Assembly (NCBI RefSeq): GCF_014649335.1 | Contig: NZ_BMSV01000008.1 | Span: forward strand, 62,001 to 126,000 | Direction of reading: 5' to 3' | Source: Streptomyces roseolilacinus | GTDB taxonomy: Bacteria; Actinomycetota; Actinomycetes; Streptomycetales; Streptomycetaceae | DNA length: 64,000 nt | Notes under the pieces: generated by a model | Databases searched by the model: none | Seen by the model: the letters and a program-made list of their open reading frames with translations, nothing else | Told to the model about the DNA's origin: nothing | Translations under genes and position numbers: made by a program | Shown here: positions 7,496 to 15,358 of the stretch, piece by piece | Layout of the letters: each line of letters starts with the position of its first letter | Numbering within the stretch: the stretch's first letter is position 1

Positions 7496-8833
7496 TCAGA
7501 TGTTCCGGAAGCGGTTGATGGCGTCGATGTGTCGGGCGCGCGTCTCGGGGTCGCGGACGCCGAGGCCTTCCTCGGGGGCGAGGCACAGGACGCCGACCTT
7601 GCCCTGGTGGAGGTTGCGGTGGACGTCGTAGGTGGCCTGGCCGGTGTCTTCGAGGGAGTAGACCTTGGAGAGGGTGGGATGGATCTTGCCCTTGGCGATG
7701 AGGCGGTTGGCTTCCCAGGCCTCGCGGTAGTTGGCGAAGTGGGAGCCGATGATCCGCTTCAGCGACATCCACAGGTAGCGGTTGTCGTACTCGTGCATGT
7801 AGCCGGAGGTGGAGGCGCAGGTGGTGATGGTGCCGCCCTTGCGGGTGACGTAGACGGAGGCGCCGAAGGTCTCGCGGCCGGGGTGTTCGAAGACGATGTC
7901 GATGTCCTCGCCGCCGGTCAGCTCGCGGATGCGCTTGCCGAAGCGCTTCCACTCCTTGGGGTCCTGAGTGTGCTCGTCCTTCCAGAACTTGTAGCCCTCG
8001 GCGGTGCGGTCGATGACGGCCTCGGCACCCATGGAGCGGCAGATGTCGGCCTTCTGCTCGCTGGAGACGACGCAGATGGGGTTGGCGCCGCCGGCGAGGG
8101 CGAACTGGGTGGCGTAGGAGCCGAGGCCGCCGCTGGCGCCCCAGATGAGGACGTTGTCGCCCTGCTTCATGCCGGCGCCGTTGCGGGAGACCAGCTGGCG
8201 GTAGGCGGTGGAGTTGACCAGGCCGGGGGCGGCGGCCTCCTCCCAGCTGAGGTGGTCGGGCTTGGGCATGAGCTGGTTGGACTTGACCAGGGCGATCTCG
8301 GCCAGGCCGCCGAAGTTGGTCTCGAATCCCCAGATGCGCTGCTCGGGGTCGAGCATGGTGTCGTTGTGGCCGTCGGAGGATTCCAGTTCGACGGACAGGC
8401 AGTGGGCGACGACCTCGTCGCCGGGGTGCCAGGCGTTGACGCCGGGGCCGGTGCGCAGGACGACGCCGGCGAGGTCGGAGCCGATGATGTGGTAGGGCAG
8501 GTCGTGGCGCTTGGCCAGTTCGCTGGTGCGGCCGTAGCGCTCCAGGAAGCCGAACGTGGAGAGCGGCTCGAAGATCGAGGTCCACACCGAGTTGTAGTTG
8601 ACGGAGCTGGCCATGACGGCGACGAGGGCCTCGCCGGGGCCCAGTTCGGGCAGGGGCACCTGGTCGAGGTGGAGTGACTTTCGGGGGTCCTTCTCGCGGG
8701 TGGTCAGGCCCTCGAACATCTCGGTCTCGTCCTTGTGGACGGTGACCGCGCGGTAGGACTCGGGCAGCTTGATGTCGGCGAAGTCCTCGGACGTGGAGTC
8801 CGGCGACTGGATCGCGTCCAGGATTTCCTTCAC
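7496..8833 (-). CDS. ccr: Crotonyl-CoA carboxylase/reductase
   Basis: Medium-chain dehydrogenase/reductase that reductively carboxylates crotonyl-CoA with NADPH and CO2 to ethylmalonyl-CoA, the committing step of the pathway and a source of butyryl- and ethylmalonyl-CoA for polyketides. The sequence matches known Streptomyces Ccr closely by eye: YHIIGSDLAGVVLRTG, the nucleotide loop WGASGGLGSYATQFALAGG, and the C-terminal HLHQ-like DVHRNLHQGKVGVLCLAP. The start is GTG 8833 (VKEILDAIQ): GGAGG lies 7 bp upstream, and the length of 445 residues is normal. The frame is open for another 100 codons upstream, but that stretch is the leader and promoter. First gene of the operon. Confidence 0.96.
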   Translation of the reverse strand: MKEILDAIQSPDSTSEDFADIKLPESYRAVTVHKDETEMFEGLTTREKDPRKSLHLDQVPLPELGPGEALVAVMASSVNYNSVWTSIFEPLSTFGFLERYGRTSELAKRHDLPYHIIGSDLAGVVLRTGPGVNAWHPGDEVVAHCLSVELESSDGHNDTMLDPEQRIWGFETNFGGLAEIALVKSNQLMPKPDHLSWEEAAAPGLVNSTAYRQLVSRNGAGMKQGDNVLIWGASGGLGSYATQFALAGGANPICVVSSEQKADICRSMGAEAVIDRTAEGYKFWKDEHTQDPKEWKRFGKRIRELTGGEDIDIVFEHPGRETFGASVYVTRKGGTITTCASTSGYMHEYDNRYLWMSLKRIIGSHFANYREAWEANRLIAKGKIHPTLSKVYSLEDTGQATYDVHRNLHQGKVGVLCLAPEEGLGVRDPETRARHIDAINRFRNI

Positions 8834-9055
8834 GGTGGTGCCTCCGGCGATGCATGCGTCCTCGGGGACGCTGAGGGGGTACGTCGGGGTGCTGCTGCGG
8901 GGAGGTGCCGTCGGTTCGGCCGGTGGTGCGTGGCCGCGCGGGGTGGTGCGCGAAAGTGCCTGTGACGCAGGCGTCCGGGCGCGCGGCCCCGGGAAGGGTC
9001 GCGGGGACAGCCGGCGTACGAGAGTCCTCTGCACGCCGGCCGCCCGGACAACATC
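8834..9055 (-). other. Long untranslated leader of the ccr operon
   Basis: If the promoter at 9056-9084 is right, transcription starts near 9048 and leaves a leader of roughly 215 nt before the ccr start. The stretch is GC-rich with many possible stems, holds no good second ribosome site, and has no recognisable riboswitch core (no B12 box). Confidence 0.45.
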
Positions 9056-9084
9056 AACGTATGGCACGCCGTGCCAGGTGACAA
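9056..9084 (-). promoter_or_regulatory. Predicted ccr operon promoter
   Basis: On the minus strand TTGTCA (plus 9079-9084) and TACGTT (plus 9056-9061) are separated by exactly 17 bp, a good match to the vegetative consensus TTGACA-N17-TANNNT. The whole spacer is occupied by an inverted repeat (next entry). Confidence 0.65.
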
Positions 9085-9098
9085 GACACTGCGTGCCA
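9062..9098. promoter_or_regulatory. Two operator-like repeats in the ccr promoter
   Basis: TGGCACGCCGTGCCA (9062-9076) is a perfect 7-1-7 inverted repeat filling the -35/-10 spacer. A second, partly degenerate copy, AGACACTGCGTGCCA (9084-9098), overlaps the -35. The two are 22 bp apart, two helix turns, so two dimers would bind the same face. The position predicts repression. The regulator is unknown; the nearest candidate is the TetR protein at 11151-11975. Confidence 0.6.
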
Positions 9099-9230
9099 GA
9101 AATTTGTCTCACTTGCGACGGGTCACGCTCGGATGAGCGATGATCGATCAATGCTCGCGCGGCCTGCTCCCGGAAGGGCGGTCCACCGTGCCGCGGACGT
9201 CACGGAGTGCCGAGCCGTCGGCCGGACGCA

Positions 9231-9272
9231 CCCGAGGGGGCGGCCCGGCCTCAGCCGGTCCGCCCCCTCGGG
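9231..9272 (-). terminator. Terminator after the LAXTG surface protein gene
   Basis: Outer perfect 13-bp arms (9231-9243 and 9260-9272) with an inner complementary stretch form one long hairpin, 20 bp beyond the stop codon of the minus-strand gene that ends at 9293. Confidence 0.75.
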
Positions 9273-9292
9273 GATCGGTGAACGCGGGTTGG

Positions 9293-11014
9293 TCAGCGGC
9301 GCTGTCGCGTGGTGCGGCGGCGTACGGAGACGACCAGCAGCCCGCCCACCGCCGCGAGCGCGGCCGCCGTGCCCGCGAGGGCCGGGGCGCCGTTCGAGCC
9401 GGTCGACGCGAGGGCGCCCGGGCCGCCACCCGTGCCCGCGCCGTGCACCGGGGTGACCGTGCCGGTGGTGGAGGCACTCGGGGTGGGCGCGACCGTGGCA
9501 CTCGGCACCGTGCCGGGGGTGGGGGAGGGGCTCGCCGTGGCCGCCGCGGTGGCGGTGACCGTCAGGAACGCGACCTTCGCGCGCTGGGCGGTGTCGTACG
9601 GGCTGAGCGCCGGCTCGAACACGACGCCCCGGGCGCCGTCCAGCGCGCGGGTCGGCTTCAGGGTGAAGGAGAACAGCCACCGCTGCCCGGGCGCCAGGGC
9701 GCCCGGGTCGGCGCAGCGGTGGACCGCGCCGGTCGGCAGCGGGGCGGCGTCGCCGGGGCGGTCGCCGAAGGTGGGCGGCGGAGCGTCGTTCCACCGGTCC
9801 GACCACGCCTCGGGGCGGCAGCGAGGATCGGACCGTACGACCTCGACGCCCCGGGGCACCTCCACCAGGGCGACCGGCCCGGTGAGCGGCGCGCCGCCTC
9901 TGTTGGCGACGCCCACGCGGGCGGTGACCTCCCGGCCGACCGTCGTCCGGACGCTCGTGCCGACGGCGGCGCCGTCGGCCGCGGGCCCGCTGCGCACGCC
10001 GATGACGGGCGGCTGGTTGACCGTGTAGTGGTCGGCGGGAACCGGTACGCGCGGCGGGGTCGGCGTGGTGGCGGGCGCCAGTGTCAGCGGGGCGGAGCGG
10101 CCCCGCACGCCCGTCCCCGTCGCGGGGCGCGTGGAGGCGGAGAACCGGAGCCGGCCGTACTCGGCGAGGCCGACCATGGCGACCGCGAGGCCCGGCGACG
10201 GCCGGTAGGTCGTCCCCGCCCGCAGGCCCCCGGTGAACTCGCAGGTCATGCCGATGCGCGCGGACTTCGGGTCCGCGGGGTCCTTCGTCCGGTACCGGCA
10301 GTTGCCGTGGTCGCCGGGCAGGGCGACCGTCGTGTCGCCGTCGAAGCCGTCCACGTCGAGCGCCACGTGGTCCAGGGTGCGGGCGCCGGTGTTGGTCAGC
10401 TCGAACGGCACGGTGGCCCGGCCGCCCGGCGGCACCTCCACCGTGTTCGGATCCGGGAAGCCGCCGAGGACGACGGCGTCCCGGTCGCCGATGACGACCG
10501 CCATCCCGGTGGGGGTCTCCTCCCTCGTGCGGGCGTTGTCGGCGCTGACGGTCGCCGTCACCACGCCCCGGTCGCCGGCCGCCGTGCCCAGGCGGGGGCG
10601 GATGTGGAACGGGACGTGGGTCTCCGGGTCGCCGCTGCCGTCGGGCATGGCCACCGGGCAGGTCGCCAGCGTGCCCGTGACCCGGCACTCGGGGCGGAAG
10701 CGGAATTCCGCGATCCGCTCCGCGCCGGCGGTGTCGATGGTGATCTCCGCGCCGGTGACGGGCGTGCCGCCGGGCAGCCGCCCCGACACCGTGAACTGGT
10801 ACGTGACGAAGTGGGCCTCGGTGAGCGCCCCGGCCGGCCGGGGCAGCGTGTCGGGGCTGCGGAGAGTGCCGACGTCGATCACGGCGGGCAGCCGCGGGGT
10901 GTCGGCCACGGCCGGCGGGGCGGCGGTGCCCGCGGCTCCCGTCAGGAGCACGGCCAGCGCCGTACCGCCTCCGACGGCGGCACGGCGCAGGGGTCCGGGT
11001 GGGGAAGGGGTCAT
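9293..11014 (-). CDS. Secreted, LAXTG-type sortase-anchored surface protein of unknown function
   Basis: A 573-residue exported protein. The N-terminus MTPSPPGPLRRAAVGGGTALAVLL is a signal peptide ending near ADTPRLP. The body is rich in beta-strand-like and Pro/Thr-rich segments (ELTNTGARTLDHV, VGVANRGGAPLTGPV) that resemble repeats of immunoglobulin-like or DUF11-type domains. A Ser/Thr/Pro linker at about 490-525 leads to LASTG (L535), a hydrophobic span and a RRRTTRQRR tail, the complete cell-wall sorting signal used by class E sortases of Streptomyces. No sortase gene is nearby. Paired cysteines in the body suggest disulfides. Function is not recognisable. Confidence 0.8.
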   Translation of the reverse strand: MTPSPPGPLRRAAVGGGTALAVLLTGAAGTAAPPAVADTPRLPAVIDVGTLRSPDTLPRPAGALTEAHFVTYQFTVSGRLPGGTPVTGAEITIDTAGAERIAEFRFRPECRVTGTLATCPVAMPDGSGDPETHVPFHIRPRLGTAAGDRGVVTATVSADNARTREETPTGMAVVIGDRDAVVLGGFPDPNTVEVPPGGRATVPFELTNTGARTLDHVALDVDGFDGDTTVALPGDHGNCRYRTKDPADPKSARIGMTCEFTGGLRAGTTYRPSPGLAVAMVGLAEYGRLRFSASTRPATGTGVRGRSAPLTLAPATTPTPPRVPVPADHYTVNQPPVIGVRSGPAADGAAVGTSVRTTVGREVTARVGVANRGGAPLTGPVALVEVPRGVEVVRSDPRCRPEAWSDRWNDAPPPTFGDRPGDAAPLPTGAVHRCADPGALAPGQRWLFSFTLKPTRALDGARGVVFEPALSPYDTAQRAKVAFLTVTATAAATASPSPTPGTVPSATVAPTPSASTTGTVTPVHGAGTGGGPGALASTGSNGAPALAGTAAALAAVGGLLVVSVRRRTTRQRR

Positions 11015-11047
11015 GGCGGGAACGGGTCCTTTCGCGAGGCCGGTGTC

Positions 11048-11068
11048 CGAGGGGCGGGGAGCCCCTCG
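11048..11068 (-). terminator. Hairpin downstream of the TetR gene
   Basis: Perfect 8-bp arms CGAGGGGC and GCCCCTCG around a 5-nt loop, 80 bp past the TetR stop and 33 bp before the surface-protein start. Confidence 0.5.
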
Positions 11069-11150
11069 TGTCCGGTCGGCCCCCGCGTCCCGGTGGTGGG
11101 ACGGCCCTCGGGCCCGGAGGGTTGTACGGAACCGGCCCGTACCCCCGCGT

Positions 11151-11975
11151 TCAGGCCACGCCGTGGCCGAGGGCGCGGGTGATCGTGCGCATGACCTGGT
11201 CCAGCGGCGCGTCGGTGCGGGCCACCGCGACCAGCACGTCGCCCTCCGCCGAGGCGGTGACCGCGGGCCCCTCGCCGCCGGTCCGCGGCGCCGTGGAACG
11301 GCCGGCGCCGATGCCGGTGCCGAACGTCCTGCGGACGATCGCGAACGCGTGGTCCAGCTGGGTCTCCACGTCGCCCTTGCCGCCGGCCCGCAGCCAGCGG
11401 CGCAGCACGTGGTTGTGCGCCGTGACGACCGCGGAGGCGGCCACCTCCGCCAGCAGCGGGTCGTCGTTGCCGTCGTGGTGGTCGCGCTCGTCGAAGTGGC
11501 CCAGCAGGTAGCGGGTGAACAGCCGCTCGTAGCGGGCCACCGACGCGATCTCCCGCTCCCGGAGGGTGGGGACCTCGCGGGTGAGGCGGTAGCGCGCGAC
11601 GGAGACCGCCGGGGACGCCGCGTACATCTTCATGACTTCCTTGATGCCCCGGCACACCGTGTCGAGCGGGTGCTCGTGCGCGGGCGCCGCGTTGAGGACC
11701 GCCTCCGCCCGGACCAGCGTGTCGTCGTGGTCCGGGAAGATCGCCTCCTCCTTGGAGCGGAAGTGGCGGAAGAACGTCCGCCGTGCCACGCCCGCCGCGG
11801 CGGCGATCTCGTCGACCGTCGTCGCCTCGTACCCCTTCGTCGCGAACAGCTCCATCGCGGCAGCCGCGAGTTCGCGGCGCATCTTGAGCCGCTGGGCGGC
11901 GGCGCGGCCGCCCGCGGCGCTCTCCGGGGCGTCGGGCGCGGTGCTGGCACGGGGTGTCTTCGCGGGCTGGGACAT
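11151..11975 (-). CDS. TetR/AcrR family transcriptional regulator
   Basis: A 274-residue repressor-type protein. The N-terminal helix-turn-helix is clear: RRELAAAAMELFATKGYEAT then VDEIAAAAGVARRTFFRHF (about residues 33-72), followed by the usual FRSKEEAI. The ligand domain is unassigned; a Gly-rich insert and an extra C-terminal tail make it longer than the typical 200 residues. Start ATG 11975 (MSQPAKTPR) is chosen because it begins the conserved part; an in-frame ATG at 11993 is also possible. It lies 124 bp downstream of the 3-hydroxyacyl-CoA dehydrogenase gene on the same strand, so a role in controlling fatty-acid or crotonyl-CoA metabolism is a reasonable guess. Confidence 0.88.
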   Translation of the reverse strand: MSQPAKTPRASTAPDAPESAAGGRAAAQRLKMRRELAAAAMELFATKGYEATTVDEIAAAAGVARRTFFRHFRSKEEAIFPDHDDTLVRAEAVLNAAPAHEHPLDTVCRGIKEVMKMYAASPAVSVARYRLTREVPTLREREIASVARYERLFTRYLLGHFDERDHHDGNDDPLLAEVAASAVVTAHNHVLRRWLRAGGKGDVETQLDHAFAIVRRTFGTGIGAGRSTAPRTGGEGPAVTASAEGDVLVAVARTDAPLDQVMRTITRALGHGVA

Positions 11976-12099
11976 GCCCCGAACGTACTCCATGGGTGCG
12001 GGGGAGCGCGCCCGAGGGGGAGAGCCGCCCGACGGCCCGAGCAGCCCGCCCCACTCGTCGTACGTCCCGTGTGGCCCCGGGCCGTACGCCTCCCCGGGC

Positions 12100-13881
12100 T
12101 CAGCGCCGCGCATACTCGCGGAAGCCGCGCCCCGTCTTGCGGCCCAGGCAGCCCGCCGCCACGAGGTGCTCCAGCAGCGGCGCCGGCGCCAGGCCGGGCT
12201 CGCGGAACTCCTCGTGCAGCACCCGCTCGATGGCGAGGGACACGTCCAGGCCGACCACGTCGAGCAGTTCGAACGGCCCCATCGGGTAGCCGCCGCCCAG
12301 CTTCATCGCGGCGTCGATGTCGTCGAGCGTCGCGTAGTGGTCCTGGACCATCTTGACCGCGTTGTTCAGGTACGGGAAGAGCAGGGCGTTGACGATGAAC
12401 CCGGCGCGGTCCCCGCAGTCCACCGGGTGCTTGCGGATCCTCGCCGTGACGGCGCGGACGGTGGCGTGGACGTCGTCGCCGGTGAGGACCGTGCGGACGA
12501 CCTCCACCAGCTTCATCGCCGGGGCCGGGTTGAAGAAGTGCATCCCGATCACGTCCTGCGGGCGCGAGGTGGCGCGAGCGCAGGCGACGACGGGCAGCGA
12601 CGAGGTGGTGGTGGCCAGGACCGCGCCCGGCTTGCACACCTTGTCGAGCGCGGCGAACAGCTGCCGCTTCACCTCCAGGTCCTCCGCGACCGCCTCGACG
12701 GCCAGGTCCACCTCGGCGAACGCGTCGAGCGAGCCGGCGGGGGAGATCCGGGCCAGCGTCGCGTCGCGGGCGTCGGCGGTCAGCCGGCCCTTGTCGACGG
12801 AACGGGCCAGGGACGCGGCGACGCGGGCCTTCGCCGCGTCGGCCTTCTCCTGGGAGCGGGCGGCGAGGACGACGTCGTACCCGGCCTTCGCGAAGACCTC
12901 CGCGATGCCCGACGCCATCGTGCCGGACCCGGCGACACCGACCGAGACGACCTCGCGCACCGCCCCGCCCGCGCCCCCCGGCTCCGGGGTGAGCGGGTCC
13001 GCGACGACCACGGCGCTGTCCGGCGCCTCGTACGTGTAGAAGCCGCGGCCCGCCTTGCGGCCCGTCAGCCCGGCCTCGGCCAGCTGCTTCAGGATCGGCG
13101 CGGGCGCGTGCAACCGGTCGTGCGACTCGGCGTACATCGCCTCCAGCACGGTGCGCGCGGTGTCGACGCCGATCAGGTCCAGCAGCGCCAGCGGGCCCAT
13201 CGGCAGGCCGCAGCCGAGCCGCATCGCCGCGTCGATGTCCTCGCGGGAGGCGTACTTCGACTCGTACATGGCGGCGGCCTGGTTGAGGTAGCCGAACAGC
13301 AGGCCGTCCGCGACGAAGCCGGGGCGGTCGCCGACCGCGACGGGCTCCTTGCCCAGGGCGTGCGTCAGGTCCGTGACGGCGGCGACGGCCCGCGGGTCGG
13401 TGAGCACCGACGACACGACCTCGACCAGCTTCATCGCCGGGGCCGGGTTGAAGAAGTGCAGGCCCAGCACGCGCTCCGGACGGGCGGAGTCGGCGGCGAG
13501 CCGGGTCACGGACAGCGCGTTCGTCCCGGTCGCGATGATCGCGTCCGGCCGGACGATGCCGTCCAGGGCGCGCACCACCTGCTGCTTCGCCTCGTACGAC
13601 TCGGGCACGACCTCGATGACGAGGTCGGCGTCGGCCGCGGCCTGGAGGTCGGAGAACGTACGGAATCGGGTGAGGATGTCGCGCCGCTCCTCCTCGGTGA
13701 TCCGCTCGCGGGCCACGGACCGGGCGGTGGAGGCCGCCAGCGAGGCGACCGCGCGACGGGCGGCGGCCTCGCTGACGTCGATGCCGACGACCTCGCGGCC
13801 GGCGCGGGCGAGGACCTCGGCGATGCCGGCGCCCATGGTGCCGAGGCCGACGACGGCGATGGTGGAGAGAGGGATGTCCAT
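12100..13881 (-). CDS. Tandem-module 3-hydroxyacyl-CoA (3-hydroxybutyryl-CoA) dehydrogenase
   Basis: The 593-residue protein is two full 3-hydroxyacyl-CoA dehydrogenase units in a row. Module 1 (about 1-290) has the NAD loop VVGLGTMGAGIAEV and LHFFNPAPAMKLVEVV; module 2 (about 312-593) has VAGSGTMASGIAEVF and MHFFNPAPAMKLVEVV. Both keep the catalytic His and the Asn/Glu around it, so both look active. It should interconvert 3-hydroxybutyryl-CoA and acetoacetyl-CoA, supplying the crotonyl-CoA precursor used by Ccr 3 kb away. Start ATG 13881 is set by the conserved N-terminus. The fused form is found in other streptomycetes. No crotonase domain is attached, unlike FadB. Confidence 0.9.
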   Translation of the reverse strand: MDIPLSTIAVVGLGTMGAGIAEVLARAGREVVGIDVSEAAARRAVASLAASTARSVARERITEEERRDILTRFRTFSDLQAAADADLVIEVVPESYEAKQQVVRALDGIVRPDAIIATGTNALSVTRLAADSARPERVLGLHFFNPAPAMKLVEVVSSVLTDPRAVAAVTDLTHALGKEPVAVGDRPGFVADGLLFGYLNQAAAMYESKYASREDIDAAMRLGCGLPMGPLALLDLIGVDTARTVLEAMYAESHDRLHAPAPILKQLAEAGLTGRKAGRGFYTYEAPDSAVVVADPLTPEPGGAGGAVREVVSVGVAGSGTMASGIAEVFAKAGYDVVLAARSQEKADAAKARVAASLARSVDKGRLTADARDATLARISPAGSLDAFAEVDLAVEAVAEDLEVKRQLFAALDKVCKPGAVLATTTSSLPVVACARATSRPQDVIGMHFFNPAPAMKLVEVVRTVLTGDDVHATVRAVTARIRKHPVDCGDRAGFIVNALLFPYLNNAVKMVQDHYATLDDIDAAMKLGGGYPMGPFELLDVVGLDVSLAIERVLHEEFREPGLAPAPLLEHLVAAGCLGRKTGRGFREYARR

Positions 13882-14237
13882 CACGGGACTCCAGGGATGA
13901 GTGACGGCTGGTGAGGTGCGGGCGCGGCGGGCCGGCGCCGCACACGCACGGGTGCGGCGGAGGGGGGCGTGCCGCGCGGGCCGCGCCGAACGGGTGTGTC
14001 CACGGCCGGGCGGGCGTGTCCGCGCGCGCCGTGCGGGAGGAGCCGACGGACCCTGTCCCGGAGTCACGTCGTGAAAGGTGCTGAACCGACTGGCACCCGG
14101 GCGGCTGCGTCACCAGGCCGCCCGGAGGGGTGCGGGGGTTGACCCCGCTCACCTGAGGTTAACCGGTGGGTAATGAGCGCGCCAGCCCCCCGGAACGGGC
14201 GGGCGATGTGATCTGGATCGCGGCCCCGGCCCGTCGC
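13882..14237. other. Divergent intergenic region
   Basis: About 350 bp between the minus-strand dehydrogenase and the plus-strand HEAT-repeat gene. It holds a 6-bp inverted repeat (GCGGGG 14132-14137 with CCCCGC 14143-14148) and the palindrome GGTTAACC (14157-14164). The dehydrogenase promoter must lie here, but no clear -35/-10 pair was found and there is no convincing gene. Confidence 0.4.
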
Positions 14238-14243
14238 TACCCT
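14238..14243 (+). promoter_or_regulatory. Candidate -10 of a leaderless transcript (HEAT-repeat gene)
   Basis: TACCCT matches TANNNT and ends 7 nt before ATG 14251, so transcription would begin at or next to the start codon. No ribosome site precedes the ATG, which supports a leaderless mRNA. The -35 is weak. Confidence 0.45.
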
Positions 14244-14250
14244 GACCGCC

Positions 14251-14823
14251 ATGGACCCGGAGTTCGGCTCGCTCACCGACCGGCTGCACGACGAGGCCGG
14301 GGACGACCCCGCGTACGGGCGGCTCGTCGCGACCGCCGACCACGACGAGCTGGCCGCCGTCCTCACCGCGCCCCGGCAGCCGCTGTGGGCCCGCGAACTG
14401 GCCGCGTTCCGGCTGGGGACCGCCGGCGACCGGCGCGCCTTCGAGGCGCTGGTGCTGCTCCTCAACCACCGGGACCCGGAGCGCTGCGTCTCCGCCGCCC
14501 ACGCGCTGGCCGCGCTCGGCGACCCGCGCACCCCCCGCGCCGCCGCCGCGCTCGCCACCAACGAACTGCGCGTCGCCTACGCCCTCGTACCGGTACGGCT
14601 CCTGGCCGCGCTGCGCGCCCCCGAGTCCGTGCCCGCCCTGATCACCGTGCTGGGCCGCCGTCTCGCCCCGGACGACCCGCACTGGCGGGTGGGCGCCGCC
14701 TGCGCGGAGGGGCTCGGCGCCCTCGCCGACCCCCGCGCCCGCCCCGTCCTGGAGGCCGCCCGGCACCACCCCCGCATCGGCCCGGCCGCCGCGGCCGCCC
14801 TGGCCCGGCTGCCGGGGGAGTGA
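14251..14823 (+). CDS. HEAT-repeat protein
   Basis: A 190-residue, all-helical protein built from short repeats of the HEAT/PBS-lyase type, for example LWARELAAFRLGTAGDRRAFEALVLLL, RCVSAAHALAALGDPRTPRAA and WRVGAACAEGLGALADPRARPVLEAA. These repeats form curved scaffolds for protein binding. No catalytic residues or export signal are visible. It is divergent from the 3-hydroxyacyl-CoA dehydrogenase gene and convergent with the next acetyltransferase (19-bp gap), so it is likely a single-gene unit. What it binds is unknown. Confidence 0.8.
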   Translation: MDPEFGSLTDRLHDEAGDDPAYGRLVATADHDELAAVLTAPRQPLWARELAAFRLGTAGDRRAFEALVLLLNHRDPERCVSAAHALAALGDPRTPRAAAALATNELRVAYALVPVRLLAALRAPESVPALITVLGRRLAPDDPHWRVGAACAEGLGALADPRARPVLEAARHHPRIGPAAAAALARLPGE

Positions 14824-14842
14824 GCCGGGCGGACCGGGGCGG

Positions 14843-15358
14843 CTACAGGGTTCTCACGTAACGGAGTTCCGCGAGGGTGGTGCCGCCGACCTCCCACGGC
14901 TCGCACGCCCCGTCCGGGACGAACCCGGCCTTGGCGTAGAAGCGGCGGCCCAGCGCGTTGCCCTCCAGCACCCACAGGGACAGCCGGGCGCAGCCCCGGG
15001 CCGCCGCCCGCGCCGCCACCTCGTCCGTCAGCGCGCGCCCCACGCCGGTCCCCACCACGTCGGGGCGCGCGTACAGGGCGTACAGCTCGCCGTCGCCGGG
15101 CCCGGCGCCCGGTGACCGGTCCGGGCCGAAGGCCGCCCAGCCGACCACCTCCCCGTCGCGCTCCGCCACCAGGTGCACCACCTCCTCCCCGGCGCGCGCC
15201 AGGTGCTCGCGGCGGACCTCCGTGTCCTCCGCCACGCTCAGCGCCGCCAGGTACGCGGCGGGCAGCAGGTCGCGGTAGGCGGACCGCCAGCCCTCCACCC
15301 GCACCCCGGCGACCGCCGCGCAGTCGGCGTCCGTCATCTCCCTGACCCGGATCGTCAC
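14843..15358 (-). CDS. GNAT family N-acetyltransferase
   Basis: A 171-residue acetyltransferase with a standard layout: N-terminal TIRVREMTDADCAAVAGVR, the acetyl-CoA region LYARPDVVGTGVGRALTDEV, and the C-terminal LEGNALGRRFYAKAGFVPDG. This last motif (N-x-x-x-R-x-F-Y-x-K-x-G-F) is typical of RimI-like and small-molecule GNATs. Start GTG 15358 overlaps the stop of the RidA-type gene as GTGA, so the two are translationally coupled. The substrate is not predictable; the pairing with a RidA protein hints at amine or imine chemistry, but that is speculation. Confidence 0.88.
   Translation of the reverse strand: MTIRVREMTDADCAAVAGVRVEGWRSAYRDLLPAAYLAALSVAEDTEVRREHLARAGEEVVHLVAERDGEVVGWAAFGPDRSPGAGPGDGELYALYARPDVVGTGVGRALTDEVAARAAARGCARLSLWVLEGNALGRRFYAKAGFVPDGACEPWEVGGTTLAELRYVRTL

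Noticed and set aside
8834..9055. Cobalamin riboswitch in the leader of the B12-dependent meaA operon
   Set aside because: The B12 box (GCCACTG with GGGAAG spacing) is absent on the minus strand; a GGGAAG on the plus strand is in the wrong orientation.
8834..9151. An N-terminally extended Ccr (open frame to 9151)
   Set aside because: The extension crosses the promoter and operators, is Pro/Arg-rich, and a clean ribosome site exists for GTG 8833 with normal family length.
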